Assembly (NCBI GenBank): GCA_963722175.1
Contig: CAVRKA010000004.1
Span: 992,001 to 1,056,000 of the forward strand
Length of the DNA: 64,000 nt
Direction of reading: 5' to 3'
DNA from: WHSW01 sp963722175
GTDB taxonomy: Bacteria; Actinomycetota; Thermoleophilia; Solirubrobacterales; 70-9
The first letter of the stretch is position 1. Every line of letters begins with the position of its first letter. A program made the position numbers and the translations under genes. Below, in pieces: positions 35,292 through 43,192 of the stretch. A model generated the notes under the pieces. It ran no database searches. It was not told the origin of the DNA and saw nothing but the letters and a program-made list of their open reading frames with translations.

Positions 35292-35322
35292 GTTCCTATG
35301 GCCTCCTAGAGGCCATAGGAAC
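35292..35322 (-). terminator. Perfect 14-base stem with the stop codon of an acyl-CoA dehydrogenase in its loop
   Basis: GTTCCTATGGCCTC at 35292-35305 and GAGGCCATAGGAAC at 35309-35322 pair without mismatch; the three-base loop is the TAG stop (minus strand) of the gene ending at 35306. As RNA it is a very stable hairpin at the end of the upstream gene and 60 bases before the next. No U-tract follows. It may act as terminator, processing site or mRNA-stability element, or be an inserted palindrome. Confidence 0.6.
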
Positions 35323-36514
35323 GGCCTATGACGTCGAGCATGATCTCGTCGGTGCCCGCGCCGATCCGGTTGAGGCGCTGGTCGCGGTAGGCGCGCTCGA
35401 TCTCGTACTCCTTCATGTAGCCGTAGCCGCCGTGGATCTGGACGCACTCGTCGGCGACCTCGTGGCAGACGCGCGTGGCGAACAGCTTCGCCATCGTGAT
35501 CTCGCGGACCGGGTACTCACCGTTCGCGAACCGCCAGGCGGTGGCGTGGACCATCTGCTTCGCGGCCTCGATCTTCGTCGCCATGTCGGCGAACTTGTGG
35601 CGGATGACCTGGAACTTGCCGATCGAGCGGCCGAACGCCTCGCGCTCCTGCGCGTAGGCGAGCGTCCGCTCGAACATGCGCTCACAGGCGGAGTAGCAAC
35701 CGGCGGCGGCGACCAGCCGCTCTCCCTGGAGCTCCCAGCTGATGTGGTAGAAGCCCTTGCCGATCTCTCCGAGGACGGCTTCGGCCGGGACCCGCACGTC
35801 CTCGAAGGCGATCTCGCCGGTGTCGGAGGCGTGCATGCCCATCTTCTCGAGCTCGCGTGACACCGTGAAGCCGGGGACGAGGTTGCCTTCCTCGTCTCGC
35901 AGGTCGATGGCGAACAGCGTGATCCCGTCGTGGCGCTTGTCCGGGTCGGTCTTCGTGACCAGGACGCAGAAGTCCGCGCGCGGGGCGTTGGTGATGAACG
36001 TCTTGGCGCCGTTGATCACGTACTCCTCGCCGTCGCGGATGGCCGTGGTGCGGATCCCCGCGACATCGGAGCCGGCGCCCGGCTCGGTGATCCCGAGGCA
36101 GCCGATCTTCTCGCCCTTGATCCCGGGGACCAGGTAGCGCTGCTTCTGCTCCTCGGTCCCGAGCAGGTGCACCGGGGGCAGGACCATGTCGGTCTGCACG
36201 GCGAAGCCCATGTTCGTCCCGCCGGACCCGGAGTAGCTCATGCACTCGGCGCGGACCAGCGAGTAGAAGTAGTCGCCGCCCTGCCCGCCGTACTCCTCGG
36301 GGAAGCAGAGGCCCAGATAGCCGAGCTCGCCGGCCCGGGCCATGATCTCGCTCGGCCAGTAGGTGTCCTCCCACTCGTTGCGGTGGGGCTGCATCTCCTT
36401 CTTCACCCACGAGCTCATCGACTCGCGCAGGTCGAGGTGCTCGTCTGAGAACAGGAAGTGCTTTCGCGTGCCGTCGTGCTCGGGCTTGATTACTGTGGGC
36501 GCTGCTGTTGCCAC
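35306..36514 (-). CDS. Acyl-CoA dehydrogenase
   Basis: 402 residues, closely similar in layout to the enzyme at 27576: PEEYGGQGGDYFYSLV, GCLGITEPGAGSDVAGIRT, YVINGAKTFITNA, REAFGRSIGKFQVIRHKFADMATKIEAAKQM and the end GGYGYMKEYEIERAYRDQRLNRIGAGTDEIMLDVIGRSYGL. Promoter region shared with the divergent enoyl-CoA hydratase, where a 23-base palindrome lies. Probably the first oxidative step in the acyl-CoA pathway encoded across that promoter. Confidence 0.94.
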   Translation of the reverse strand: MATAAPTVIKPEHDGTRKHFLFSDEHLDLRESMSSWVKKEMQPHRNEWEDTYWPSEIMARAGELGYLGLCFPEEYGGQGGDYFYSLVRAECMSYSGSGGTNMGFAVQTDMVLPPVHLLGTEEQKQRYLVPGIKGEKIGCLGITEPGAGSDVAGIRTTAIRDGEEYVINGAKTFITNAPRADFCVLVTKTDPDKRHDGITLFAIDLRDEEGNLVPGFTVSRELEKMGMHASDTGEIAFEDVRVPAEAVLGEIGKGFYHISWELQGERLVAAAGCYSACERMFERTLAYAQEREAFGRSIGKFQVIRHKFADMATKIEAAKQMVHATAWRFANGEYPVREITMAKLFATRVCHEVADECVQIHGGYGYMKEYEIERAYRDQRLNRIGAGTDEIMLDVIGRSYGL

Positions 36515-36553
36515 TGGCGCGATCTCCTTGATATCTGTGCCTGGAAAGTAGAA

Positions 36554-36576
36554 AGTGTAGAGTACTACTTCACACT
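36554..36576. promoter_or_regulatory. Near-perfect 23-base palindrome between acyl-CoA dehydrogenase and enoyl-CoA hydratase
   Basis: AGTGT at 36554-36558 mirrors ACACT at 36572-36576, and AGTA at 36561-36564 mirrors TACT at 36566-36569, around C36565; nine of eleven half-site positions pair. It directly abuts the ATG of the hydratase and lies in the only divergent promoter of the acyl-CoA locus. A/T content is higher than around it. The form suits a TetR- or MerR-type repressor; the MerR gene at the end of the operon is a candidate. Confidence 0.6.
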
Positions 36577-37359
36577 ATGTCCTACGAGAAGATCACCTAC
36601 GACGTCGCCGACCACGTCGCCACGATCGCTTTCGACGACCCCGAGACCCGCAACTCGCTGTCGACCGAGCTGCTGACCGAGCTGCTCGAGGCGCTGCGTG
36701 CCGCGAAGGCCGACGACGACGTCCACGTGGTCGTCCTGACCTCGACCCACGAGAAGGTGTTCTCCTCCGGCGCCAACCTGGGGGGCTTCGGCGCCGACGC
36801 TCCGACGGCGCACAAGTACCTGGGCACCGCGACCTTCCCCTCCGTGTTCAAGGAGCTCGGCGAGCTCGGCAAGCCGTCGATCCTCGCCGCCAACGGCCAC
36901 GTTCTCGCCGGCGCGCTCGGGATCGCGCTCGCCTGCGACCTGATCATCGCCAAGGACACCGCGGGCTTCGGGACGCCCGAGATCAACGTCGGCTTGTTCC
37001 CGTTCATGATCATGGCCCTGATCTACCGCAACGTCCCGCGGAAGAAGACGACCGAGATGCTGCTGCTCGGCGAGCGACTGACCGCCGAGGAGGCGCGGGA
37101 GGCGGGGATCGTCAACAAGGTCGTGCCGGCCGAGGAATTCGATGGCGCGGTCGCCGAGTGGGCGCAGAAGCTGGCCGGAAAGTCGCCGCTGATCATGCGC
37201 CTGGGCAAGGACGCGATGTGGAGACAGCTCGACATGCCGCTCGCCGAGGCGCTCGACTACCTGCGCTCGCAGCTGACGATCGAGCTCTCGACCGAGGACG
37301 CGGTCGAGGGCGTGACGGCGTTCTTCGAAAAGCGCGAACCACAGTGGAAGGGTCGGTGA
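36577..37359 (+). CDS. Enoyl-CoA hydratase/isomerase
   Basis: 260 residues: FSSGANLGGFG and LAANGHVLAGALGIALACDLI form the crotonase oxyanion hole; GLFPFMIMALIYRNVPRKKTTEMLLLGERLTAEEA is the following helix block. The glutamate pattern of classical hydratases is not obvious at the first position, so isomerase or other chemistry is possible. First gene of a plus-strand operon that continues with a carboxyltransferase one base after its stop. Confidence 0.92.
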   Translation: MSYEKITYDVADHVATIAFDDPETRNSLSTELLTELLEALRAAKADDDVHVVVLTSTHEKVFSSGANLGGFGADAPTAHKYLGTATFPSVFKELGELGKPSILAANGHVLAGALGIALACDLIIAKDTAGFGTPEINVGLFPFMIMALIYRNVPRKKTTEMLLLGERLTAEEAREAGIVNKVVPAEEFDGAVAEWAQKLAGKSPLIMRLGKDAMWRQLDMPLAEALDYLRSQLTIELSTEDAVEGVTAFFEKREPQWKGR

Positions 37360-37360
37360 A

Positions 37361-39025
37361 TTGAGCGAAGCAACCGAAGCAGAGAAGGTCGCGGCCGCCG
37401 CGAAGGAGGCCGGTGCACCGGAAGCCCAGCCTGCCGCCGACCGGACCGCCCCCGGACGCGAAGCGGAGGAGGCGGGCCGCATGTATTCCCTCACCGACGA
37501 TCTGCACGAGCGCCGAGCGAAGGCGAAGCTCGGCGGCGGCGAGGAGAAGATCGCCAAGCAGCACGCGGCCGGGAAGCTGACCGCACGCGAGCGGATCGAT
37601 CTGCTCGTCGACCCGGGCACGTTCGTCGAGATGGGCATTCACGCCGGCCCGCACTTCGCGCAGCGCGCGATGGACGGCAAGGAGGCGCCGGCCGACGGCG
37701 TGATCACAGGCTGGGGCGACGTCGACGGGCGCACGATCGCGATCGCGGCCTACGACTTCACCGTGATGGCCGGGTCGATGGGGATGACCGGCGAGATCAA
37801 GATGGCGCGCCTGCGCGAGCTGGCGCTGCAGAAGCGGATGCCGCTGGTCTGGCTGCTCGACTCGGCGGGCGCGCGGATCCAGGAGGCCGCTGGAAGCATG
37901 TTTGCCGGTTCGGGGCATCTGTTCCGCGAGGAGGTCGTGATGTCGGGCGTCGTGCCGCTCGTCGCGGGGATGCTCGGCCCCTGCGCCGCCGGCACCGCGT
38001 ACATCCCGGGGCTCTCCGACTTCGTGCCGATGGTGGTCGGCCAGGGCGCGATGGCGCTGGCCGGGCCGCACCTGACCAAGGCGGTGACCGGCGAGGAGAT
38101 CTCGATGGAGGACCTCGGCGGGGCGAAGGTCCACTGCCGCAAGTCAGGGGTTGGTGACCTGGAGTGCAAGGACGATGCCGAGTGCATCGAGGCGATCAAG
38201 ACCTACCTCTCCTTCTTCCCCTCCAACTGCGAAGAGCGTCCGCCCGTGCGCGAGACGTCGGATCCCTCCGACCGGATGTCGGAGACGCTCCTCGACATCG
38301 TCCCGGAGTCGAACCGCCACCCGTACGACATGTACGAGGTGATCGCCGAGATCGTCGACGACGGCGAGTACTTCGACATCAAGCCGCGGTTCGCAAAGAC
38401 GCTGATCACCTGCCTGGCGCGGTTCGGCGGGATGCCGGTCGGGATCGTCGCCAATCAGCCGAAGCAGCTCGGCGGGATCCTCGAGAACGACTCCGCCGAC
38501 AAGGCGGCGCGGTTCGTCAACCTCTGCGACGCCTTCAGCATCCCGCTCGTCTTCCTCCAGGACGTGCCGGGGTTCATGGTCGGCTCGAAGGTCGAGCACG
38601 CCGGGATCATCCGCCACGGGGCGAAGATGCTCTACGCGGTCTCGCGGGCCACGGTGCCGAAGGTGACGGTCGTGATCCGCAAGGCGTACGGCGCCGGCTA
38701 CTACGTGATGAACGGCAAGGCGTACGAGCCCGACCAGATCTACGCCTGGCCGAGCGCCGAGATCTCGGTCATGGGGGCCGAGGGCGCGGTCAACATCATC
38801 GGCCGCTCGGCGATCGAGGCCTCCGACGATCCCGAGGCGACCAAGGAGGCGATGCTGAACGCCGTCCGCGAGCAGATCGACGTCTACATCGCCGCCCACA
38901 ACGCGCTGATCGACGACGTCATCGACCCGCGCGAGACCCGGCCGCGGATCATCTCGGCCCTGCGGATGTCGAAGGACAAGCGGGTCGAAAGGCCGTGGAA
39001 GAAGCATGGGGTGATGCCCGTATGA
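37361..39025 (+). CDS. Acyl-CoA carboxylase carboxyltransferase (beta) subunit
   Basis: Biotin-dependent carboxyltransferase of the propionyl/methylcrotonyl-CoA type. The family N-terminus is LHERRAKAKLGGGEEKIAKQHAAGKLTARERID, so the natural start may be ATG 37481 (514 residues) with GGAGGAGG ten bases upstream; TTG 37361 adds 40 residues rich in Ala/Glu that contain the repeat-encoded TAPGREAEEAG. GSMGMTGEIKMAR, LLDSAGARIQEAAGSMFAGSG and KVTVVIRKAYGAGYYVMNG are the acyl-CoA and carboxybiotin pockets. It may use the free biotin carrier at 11922. Confidence 0.9.
   Translation: MSEATEAEKVAAAAKEAGAPEAQPAADRTAPGREAEEAGRMYSLTDDLHERRAKAKLGGGEEKIAKQHAAGKLTARERIDLLVDPGTFVEMGIHAGPHFAQRAMDGKEAPADGVITGWGDVDGRTIAIAAYDFTVMAGSMGMTGEIKMARLRELALQKRMPLVWLLDSAGARIQEAAGSMFAGSGHLFREEVVMSGVVPLVAGMLGPCAAGTAYIPGLSDFVPMVVGQGAMALAGPHLTKAVTGEEISMEDLGGAKVHCRKSGVGDLECKDDAECIEAIKTYLSFFPSNCEERPPVRETSDPSDRMSETLLDIVPESNRHPYDMYEVIAEIVDDGEYFDIKPRFAKTLITCLARFGGMPVGIVANQPKQLGGILENDSADKAARFVNLCDAFSIPLVFLQDVPGFMVGSKVEHAGIIRHGAKMLYAVSRATVPKVTVVIRKAYGAGYYVMNGKAYEPDQIYAWPSAEISVMGAEGAVNIIGRSAIEASDDPEATKEAMLNAVREQIDVYIAAHNALIDDVIDPRETRPRIISALRMSKDKRVERPWKKHGVMPV
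37435..37482 (+). repeat. Dispersed palindromic repeat, copy at the carboxyltransferase N-terminus
   Basis: Core GGACGCGAAGCGGAGGAGG at 37454-37472, flanked by CCGCC and GGCGG. If TTG 37361 is used it encodes DRTAPGREAEEAGR; if ATG 37481 is used, its GGAGGAGG acts as ribosome-binding site. CGC-GAA-GCG makes the hairpin tip. Confidence 0.75.
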
Positions 39026-39311
39026 CCGCAGGCCAGCCGACCGAGGTGCGGCTCGGCGACCTGGTGGTCGCGTTCGACGGTCGCGTGCTCGAGTTCTTCG
39101 GCGAGGGCAACGCGTCGCGGCGGATCCACGTCGCCACGATCGAGGACTCGGGACCTCGGACGGCCGGTTCACCGGGGCGATGATCCAGGTCAAGGTGCGC
39201 GGCGAGTCGGACACCTACTACAGCCTCAAGGGAGACGACGCGCAGCGGGCCGCGCTCGAGGCGCTGTTCGCACAGGTGGAAGCAGCACGATCGACAGGAG
39301 GAGTCCCGTGA
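39022..39311 (+). pseudogene. Frameshifted small gene between carboxyltransferase and BKACE gene
   Basis: ATG 39022 overlaps the carboxyltransferase stop (ATGA). The frame reads MTAGQPTEVRLGDLVVAFDG...RRIHVATIEDS, then stops at 39181 after unrelated residues. The next frame continues from about 39152 as TSDGRFTGAMIQVKVRGESDTYYSLKGDDAQRAALEALFAQVEAARSTGGVP and ends at 39311, overlapping the BKACE GTG start as GTGA. Restoring one reading frame near 39150 gives about 95 residues. The precise end overlaps on both sides show it was a proper operon member. Family unknown; a small carboxylase subunit or PH-like domain is possible. Confidence 0.7.
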
Positions 39312-40240
39312 GCCGTTTCGAAGACCCGGTGATCATCAGCTGCTCGATCAGCGGCGCGATCGCGAACCGCGACCAGTGCCCGGCGATCCCGTACACGCCC
39401 GAGGAGTACGCGGCCGAGGCGCGGCGCGCCGTCGACGAGGGCGCCTCGCAGATCCACATCCACGCCCGCACCCCGGACGGCGTCCCGAGCTACGAGATCG
39501 AGGACTTCCGGGCGATCACCGAGGCGATCCTGGCCGAGGTCGACGACGTGATCGTCAACTACTCGACCGGCGCGATCGGGGTCCCGATGGAGAAGCGGCT
39601 CGCCTACCTGCGCGAGCTGAAGCCCGACGTGGCGGCGCTCAACATGAGCTCGATGAACTACGCGAAGTACTCCCGGCGGCGCAAGGACTTCGTCTTCAAG
39701 GCGGTGTTCGAGAACTCGTTCGACACGATCATCGAGTTCATCACGGCGATGAACGAGCTCGGGATCCAGCCCGAGCACGAGTGCTTCGACGCGGGGCACG
39801 TCGCCAACCTCGACCCGCTCCTGGACATGGGCCTGCTGACGCCGCCGCTGCAGATCTCCCTGGTGATGGGGGTGACCGGCGGCATCCGGCCGACGCCGCG
39901 CAACGTCACCTTCATGTCCGACCAGATCCCCGAGGGTCCCGAGGGCCCCAACAACTGGCAGGTGATCGGGGTCTCGCGCGACCAGTGGAAGCTGCTCGCC
40001 GCGTCGCTGGACCTCGGCGGCAACGTCCGCGCCGGGCTGGAGGACAACCTCTACCTGCCCGACGGAGAGATGGCGCGCTCGAACGGCGACCTGATCGCGA
40101 AGGCGCGCCAGATGGCCGAGGACATCGGCCGCCGCGCCGCGACGGTCGAGGAGGCTCGCCGGATGCTCGGGCTCACCCGGGACGCCGACGGCAGCGGACG
40201 CGAAGCGGAGCAGCCGGCGGGCAGTGGTGCTACCGCTTAG
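39308..40240 (+). CDS. BKACE-family (3-keto-5-aminohexanoate cleavage enzyme-like) protein
   Basis: 310 residues from GTG. The beta-keto acid cleavage family uses acetyl-CoA to split a beta-keto acid, giving acetoacetate and a new acyl-CoA. IIISCSISGA-like start, zinc histidines in GASQIHIHART, NYSTGAIG and FDAGHVANL, and a C-terminal GLEDNLYLPDGEMARSNGDLIAKAR block are characteristic. The C-terminal 15 residues (DGSGREAEQPAGSGATA) come from the palindromic repeat. Its substrate is open; the neighbours suggest a branched- or amino-acyl-CoA route. Confidence 0.88.
   Translation: MSRFEDPVIISCSISGAIANRDQCPAIPYTPEEYAAEARRAVDEGASQIHIHARTPDGVPSYEIEDFRAITEAILAEVDDVIVNYSTGAIGVPMEKRLAYLRELKPDVAALNMSSMNYAKYSRRRKDFVFKAVFENSFDTIIEFITAMNELGIQPEHECFDAGHVANLDPLLDMGLLTPPLQISLVMGVTGGIRPTPRNVTFMSDQIPEGPEGPNNWQVIGVSRDQWKLLAASLDLGGNVRAGLEDNLYLPDGEMARSNGDLIAKARQMAEDIGRRAATVEEARRMLGLTRDADGSGREAEQPAGSGATA
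40186..40225 (+). repeat. Dispersed palindromic repeat, copy at the BKACE C-terminus
   Basis: Core GGACGCGAAGCGGAGCAGC at 40196-40214, flanked by GACGGCAGC and CGGCGGGCAGT exactly as in the intergenic copy at 35248. It encodes the last residues of the BKACE protein and touches the GTG start (40224) of the next gene. Confidence 0.72.
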
Positions 40241-41459
40241 CGACGTTCGAGTTCTCGATCTCACCCGCCTGCTTCCGGGGGGCTTCTGCTCGCAGCTGCT
40301 CGCCGACTTCGGCGCCGACGTCGTCAAGGTCGAGGACACCGGGATGGGGGACTACATCCGCTGGGCGCCGCCTTTTTACGGCGAGGACGAACAGCAGGGA
40401 CTCGGGACCCGCTCGGCGCTCTACCTGTCGCTGAACCGCAACAAGCGCTCGATCCGCCTCGACCTGAAGTCGGAGGGAGGCCGCGATGCGCTGCTGCGGC
40501 TGGCCCGGGACTTCGACATCGTGCTCGAGGGCTTCCGCCCCGGGGTCCTGGACCGGCTCGGGGTCGGCTACGAGCGGATGCGCGAGCAGAACCCGGCACT
40601 CGTCTACTGCGCGATCACCGGCTACGGGCAGACCGGTCCGAACGTGCAGAGAGCCGGCCACGACATGAACTACCTCGGCCTGATCGGGCTGCTGGGCCTG
40701 ACCGGCGAGCCCGACGGCCGGCCGATCCAGTCGGCCGGGCAGATAGCGGACCTCGGCGGCGGCGGGCTGATGGGCGCCTTCGGGATCATGGCCGCGCTGC
40801 ACGAGGCGCGGCGGTCGGGCGAGGGCCAGGTCGTCGACGTCTCGATGGCCGACGGAGCGCTGGCGTGGCTGGCGATGGTCGCCGGCGCGTACCTGTGCGA
40901 CGGCGAGGTGCCGAAACGAGGCGATGGCCAGCTGACCGGGCGGTTCGTCTGCTACCTGCCGTACGAGGCCGCCGACGGCCACATCACGATGGGCGCGCTG
41001 GAACCGCAGTTCTGGGCCCGCTTCTGCGCCGGCGTCGGCCGCGAGGACCTGGTCGCCAAGCAGTTCGAGCGCACCGGCTCGGAGGCGTGGGCGGAGATCG
41101 CGGAGATCTTCCGGTCGAAGACCAGGGCGGAGTGGAAGGCCTTCAACGACGAGCACGACGCGATGATCGAGCCGGTGCTCGACGTCGACGAGGCGCTCGA
41201 CTCGGAGCTCGTCCGCGAGCGCGAGATGGTCGTCGAGTGGGAGCAGCCGGCGATCGGACCGGTGCGCCAGCTCGGGGTGCCGGTGAAGCTCTCGCGCACC
41301 CCGGGGACCGTGCACGCTCCGGCCCCGGCGTTCGGCGAGCACACGGAGGAGGTCCTGCGCGACGCCGGCTTTTCCGCCGAGGAGATCGGCGAGCTGCTCG
41401 CGTCCGGCGCCGCCGCGGGTCCGGCGGCGGATGCCGCCGAAGCGAGGTTCATGGGATGA
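40224..41459 (+). CDS. CaiB/BaiF family III CoA-transferase
   Basis: 411 residues from GTG 40224, overlapping the previous gene by 17 bases. DVRVLDLTRLLPGGFCSQLLADFGADVVKVE is the classic N-terminus; FRPGVLDRLGVGYE and AGHDMNYLGLIGLLGLTG follow, the latter with the catalytic Asp. Enzymes of this family transfer CoA between acids or racemise 2-methylacyl-CoA. Here it could activate the acid released by the BKACE enzyme or epimerise branched acyl-CoA before the dehydrogenases act. Confidence 0.92.
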   Translation: MVLPLSDVRVLDLTRLLPGGFCSQLLADFGADVVKVEDTGMGDYIRWAPPFYGEDEQQGLGTRSALYLSLNRNKRSIRLDLKSEGGRDALLRLARDFDIVLEGFRPGVLDRLGVGYERMREQNPALVYCAITGYGQTGPNVQRAGHDMNYLGLIGLLGLTGEPDGRPIQSAGQIADLGGGGLMGAFGIMAALHEARRSGEGQVVDVSMADGALAWLAMVAGAYLCDGEVPKRGDGQLTGRFVCYLPYEAADGHITMGALEPQFWARFCAGVGREDLVAKQFERTGSEAWAEIAEIFRSKTRAEWKAFNDEHDAMIEPVLDVDEALDSELVREREMVVEWEQPAIGPVRQLGVPVKLSRTPGTVHAPAPAFGEHTEEVLRDAGFSAEEIGELLASGAAAGPAADAAEARFMG

Positions 41460-42202
41460 GCCGACCTTCGGCGGACCCATCCGCCCCCGCAGGCGAAGCC
41501 GAGGAGGCGGGCGGAACGTTGATCCGGATCTCCGAGCTCGCGGAGCGCGCCGACGTACCCGTGGCGACGGTCCGCCACTACCTGCGCGAGGGGCTGCTCC
41601 CCGAGCCGGTGAAGACGTCGCGCAACATGGCGTACTACCCGCCCGAGTTCGCCGAGCGGATCCGGCTGATCAAGCAGCTGCAGGAACAGCGGTTCATGCC
41701 GTTGCGCGTGATCCGCGAGCTGCTGGACTCGGCCAACGGCGACCTCGAGCGGCTCCGCGCGCTCGCCGATTCGAGCGACCAGCTCGTCACCCGGGCGCTC
41801 GGTCCCGAGCGCGAGCGCACGCCCGAGGCGGAGCTGCTCGAACGGCTCGAGATCCCGGAGCGAGCCCTGCGGCGGCTGACCGAGGTCGGCGTCCTGAGCC
41901 CGAACGAGGACGGCTACTCGGACACCGACGTGCGGATCATCGAGGCGGTGGCGAGGTTCCGCGGAGCCGGCTGGAACGAGAAGACGGGTTTCGGGGCCCG
42001 CGACGTCGCCCGGCTGATGAGGGGACTGGAGCCGGTGATCGACGATGAGCTCCGCCTGCTGATCGAGCGCTTCACCGCCCTCGATCCCGAGCGGGCGGCG
42101 TCTCTGGTCGAGGGCGGCGCAGCTCCGTTCCCGGCGCTGATCGGCGCCCTGCACGCGAAGCTCCTCACCCAGGAGCTCGGCCGCGAGCGGACGACCCGCT
42201 GA
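41456..42202 (+). CDS. MerR-family transcriptional regulator
   Basis: 248 residues from ATG overlapping the CoA-transferase stop (ATGA). RISELAERADVPVATVRHYLREGLLPEPVKTSRNMAYYPPEFAERIRLIKQLQ is a full MerR DNA-binding domain. The N-terminal ADPSAPAGEAEEAGG is repeat-encoded. The C-terminal half is helical and of unknown ligand. Being the last gene of the acyl-CoA operon, it is a candidate ligand-responsive regulator of the divergent promoter at 36554. Its 3' end overlaps the convergent epimerase by 38 bases. Confidence 0.9.
   Translation: MSRPSADPSAPAGEAEEAGGTLIRISELAERADVPVATVRHYLREGLLPEPVKTSRNMAYYPPEFAERIRLIKQLQEQRFMPLRVIRELLDSANGDLERLRALADSSDQLVTRALGPERERTPEAELLERLEIPERALRRLTEVGVLSPNEDGYSDTDVRIIEAVARFRGAGWNEKTGFGARDVARLMRGLEPVIDDELRLLIERFTALDPERAASLVEGGAAPFPALIGALHAKLLTQELGRERTTR
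41473..41515 (+). repeat. Dispersed palindromic repeat, copy in the MerR gene
   Basis: Core GCAGGCGAAGCCGAGGAGG at 41489-41507, with CCGCC and GGCGG flanks. Relative to the copy at 37454 the tip stem is changed from CGC/GCG to GGC/GCC, a compensated pair change that keeps the hairpin. Encodes DPSAPAGEAEEAGG before the DNA-binding domain. Confidence 0.72.
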
Positions 42203-43172
42203 GCTCGGCGAGCCCCTCGGCGCGCGCCTTGATCGGCGCGTAGCCGAGCTCCGAGCGCGCCTTGGAGATGTCGATCGTGCACTCCTGGGAGGAGACCCAG
42301 ACCGCGAACCGCGTCAGCGGCGGCTCGCCGCCTAGTCGCAGGAGCCGCCAGACGGTCTCCGAGGCCGCCGCCATCGGCCCGGCCACGGCGGCCGGGACGG
42401 ACCGGGTCGGGGGCTCGGCGCCCTGGGTCTCGATCAGCGCCGTGACGAACTCCCGGAAGACCACCCGGTCGCCGTCGGTCACGAAGTACGCCTCGCCGGC
42501 CCGGCCCCTGGCTGCTGCGGCCAGCAGCCCCTCGACGACGTTGTCGACGTGGGTCGTGTCGGTCAGGTGGGAGCCGCCGCCGATCCAGGCGAAGCGTCCC
42601 TGCTCGACCATGCTCAGGATCCCTGGCAGAAGCGTGGTGTCGCCGGCGCCCCAGACGAACCGCGGCCGCAGCACCACGGCTTCGAACCCGTCGGCGCCCG
42701 CTCGGCGGACGGCCTGCTCGGCGAGCGCCTTGGTCGCCGAATACAGCGCCTTCGAGTCCGGGCGCAGGGGCGCCGTCTCGTCGACCTCGATCAGCGGCTC
42801 GCCGGCGATCAGGGCGGCCTCGGTGCCGCAGTGGACGAACCTGCGAACGCCGGCCGCCCGGCACCCCGCGAGCGTGTTCTCCGTCCCCTCGACGTTGTCG
42901 CGCATGAACTCCTCGCGCCGGCCCCAGGTTCCGAGGTGGGCGGCGAGGTGGAAGGCGGTCTCGCAGCCGGCCGCGCCGGCCTCGATCGCCGCTCGGTCCG
43001 CGAGGTCGCCCCGGACCGGCTCCGCCCCGAGCGCCTCGACCGCCGCGGCCGAACGCTCCGACCTCGCCAGCGCCCTCACCGAGCTCCCTTCGGCGACCAG
43101 CCGCCGGACCAGGGCGCCGCCGATGAACCCGGAGCCGCCGGTGACGAAGGCGGTGGCTGGACGCGCGCTCAC
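42165..43172 (-). CDS. NAD(P)-dependent epimerase/dehydratase (extended SDR)
   Basis: 335 residues. Rossmann motif TGGSGFIG at about 11-18, HLAAHLGTWG, and YSATK as the catalytic YxxxK at about 143-147. RFVWGAGDTTLLPGI and THVDNVVEGLL resemble 3-beta-hydroxysteroid dehydrogenase and dihydroflavonol-reductase relatives rather than sugar epimerases. Substrate unknown. It overlaps the convergent MerR gene by 38 bases, a long overlap of two real genes. Confidence 0.87.
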   Translation of the reverse strand: MSARPATAFVTGGSGFIGGALVRRLVAEGSSVRALARSERSAAAVEALGAEPVRGDLADRAAIEAGAAGCETAFHLAAHLGTWGRREEFMRDNVEGTENTLAGCRAAGVRRFVHCGTEAALIAGEPLIEVDETAPLRPDSKALYSATKALAEQAVRRAGADGFEAVVLRPRFVWGAGDTTLLPGILSMVEQGRFAWIGGGSHLTDTTHVDNVVEGLLAAAARGRAGEAYFVTDGDRVVFREFVTALIETQGAEPPTRSVPAAVAGPMAAASETVWRLLRLGGEPPLTRFAVWVSSQECTIDISKARSELGYAPIKARAEGLAELSGSSARGRAPG

Positions 43173-43192
43173 GGCCGCAGCCTAACCGCCGG

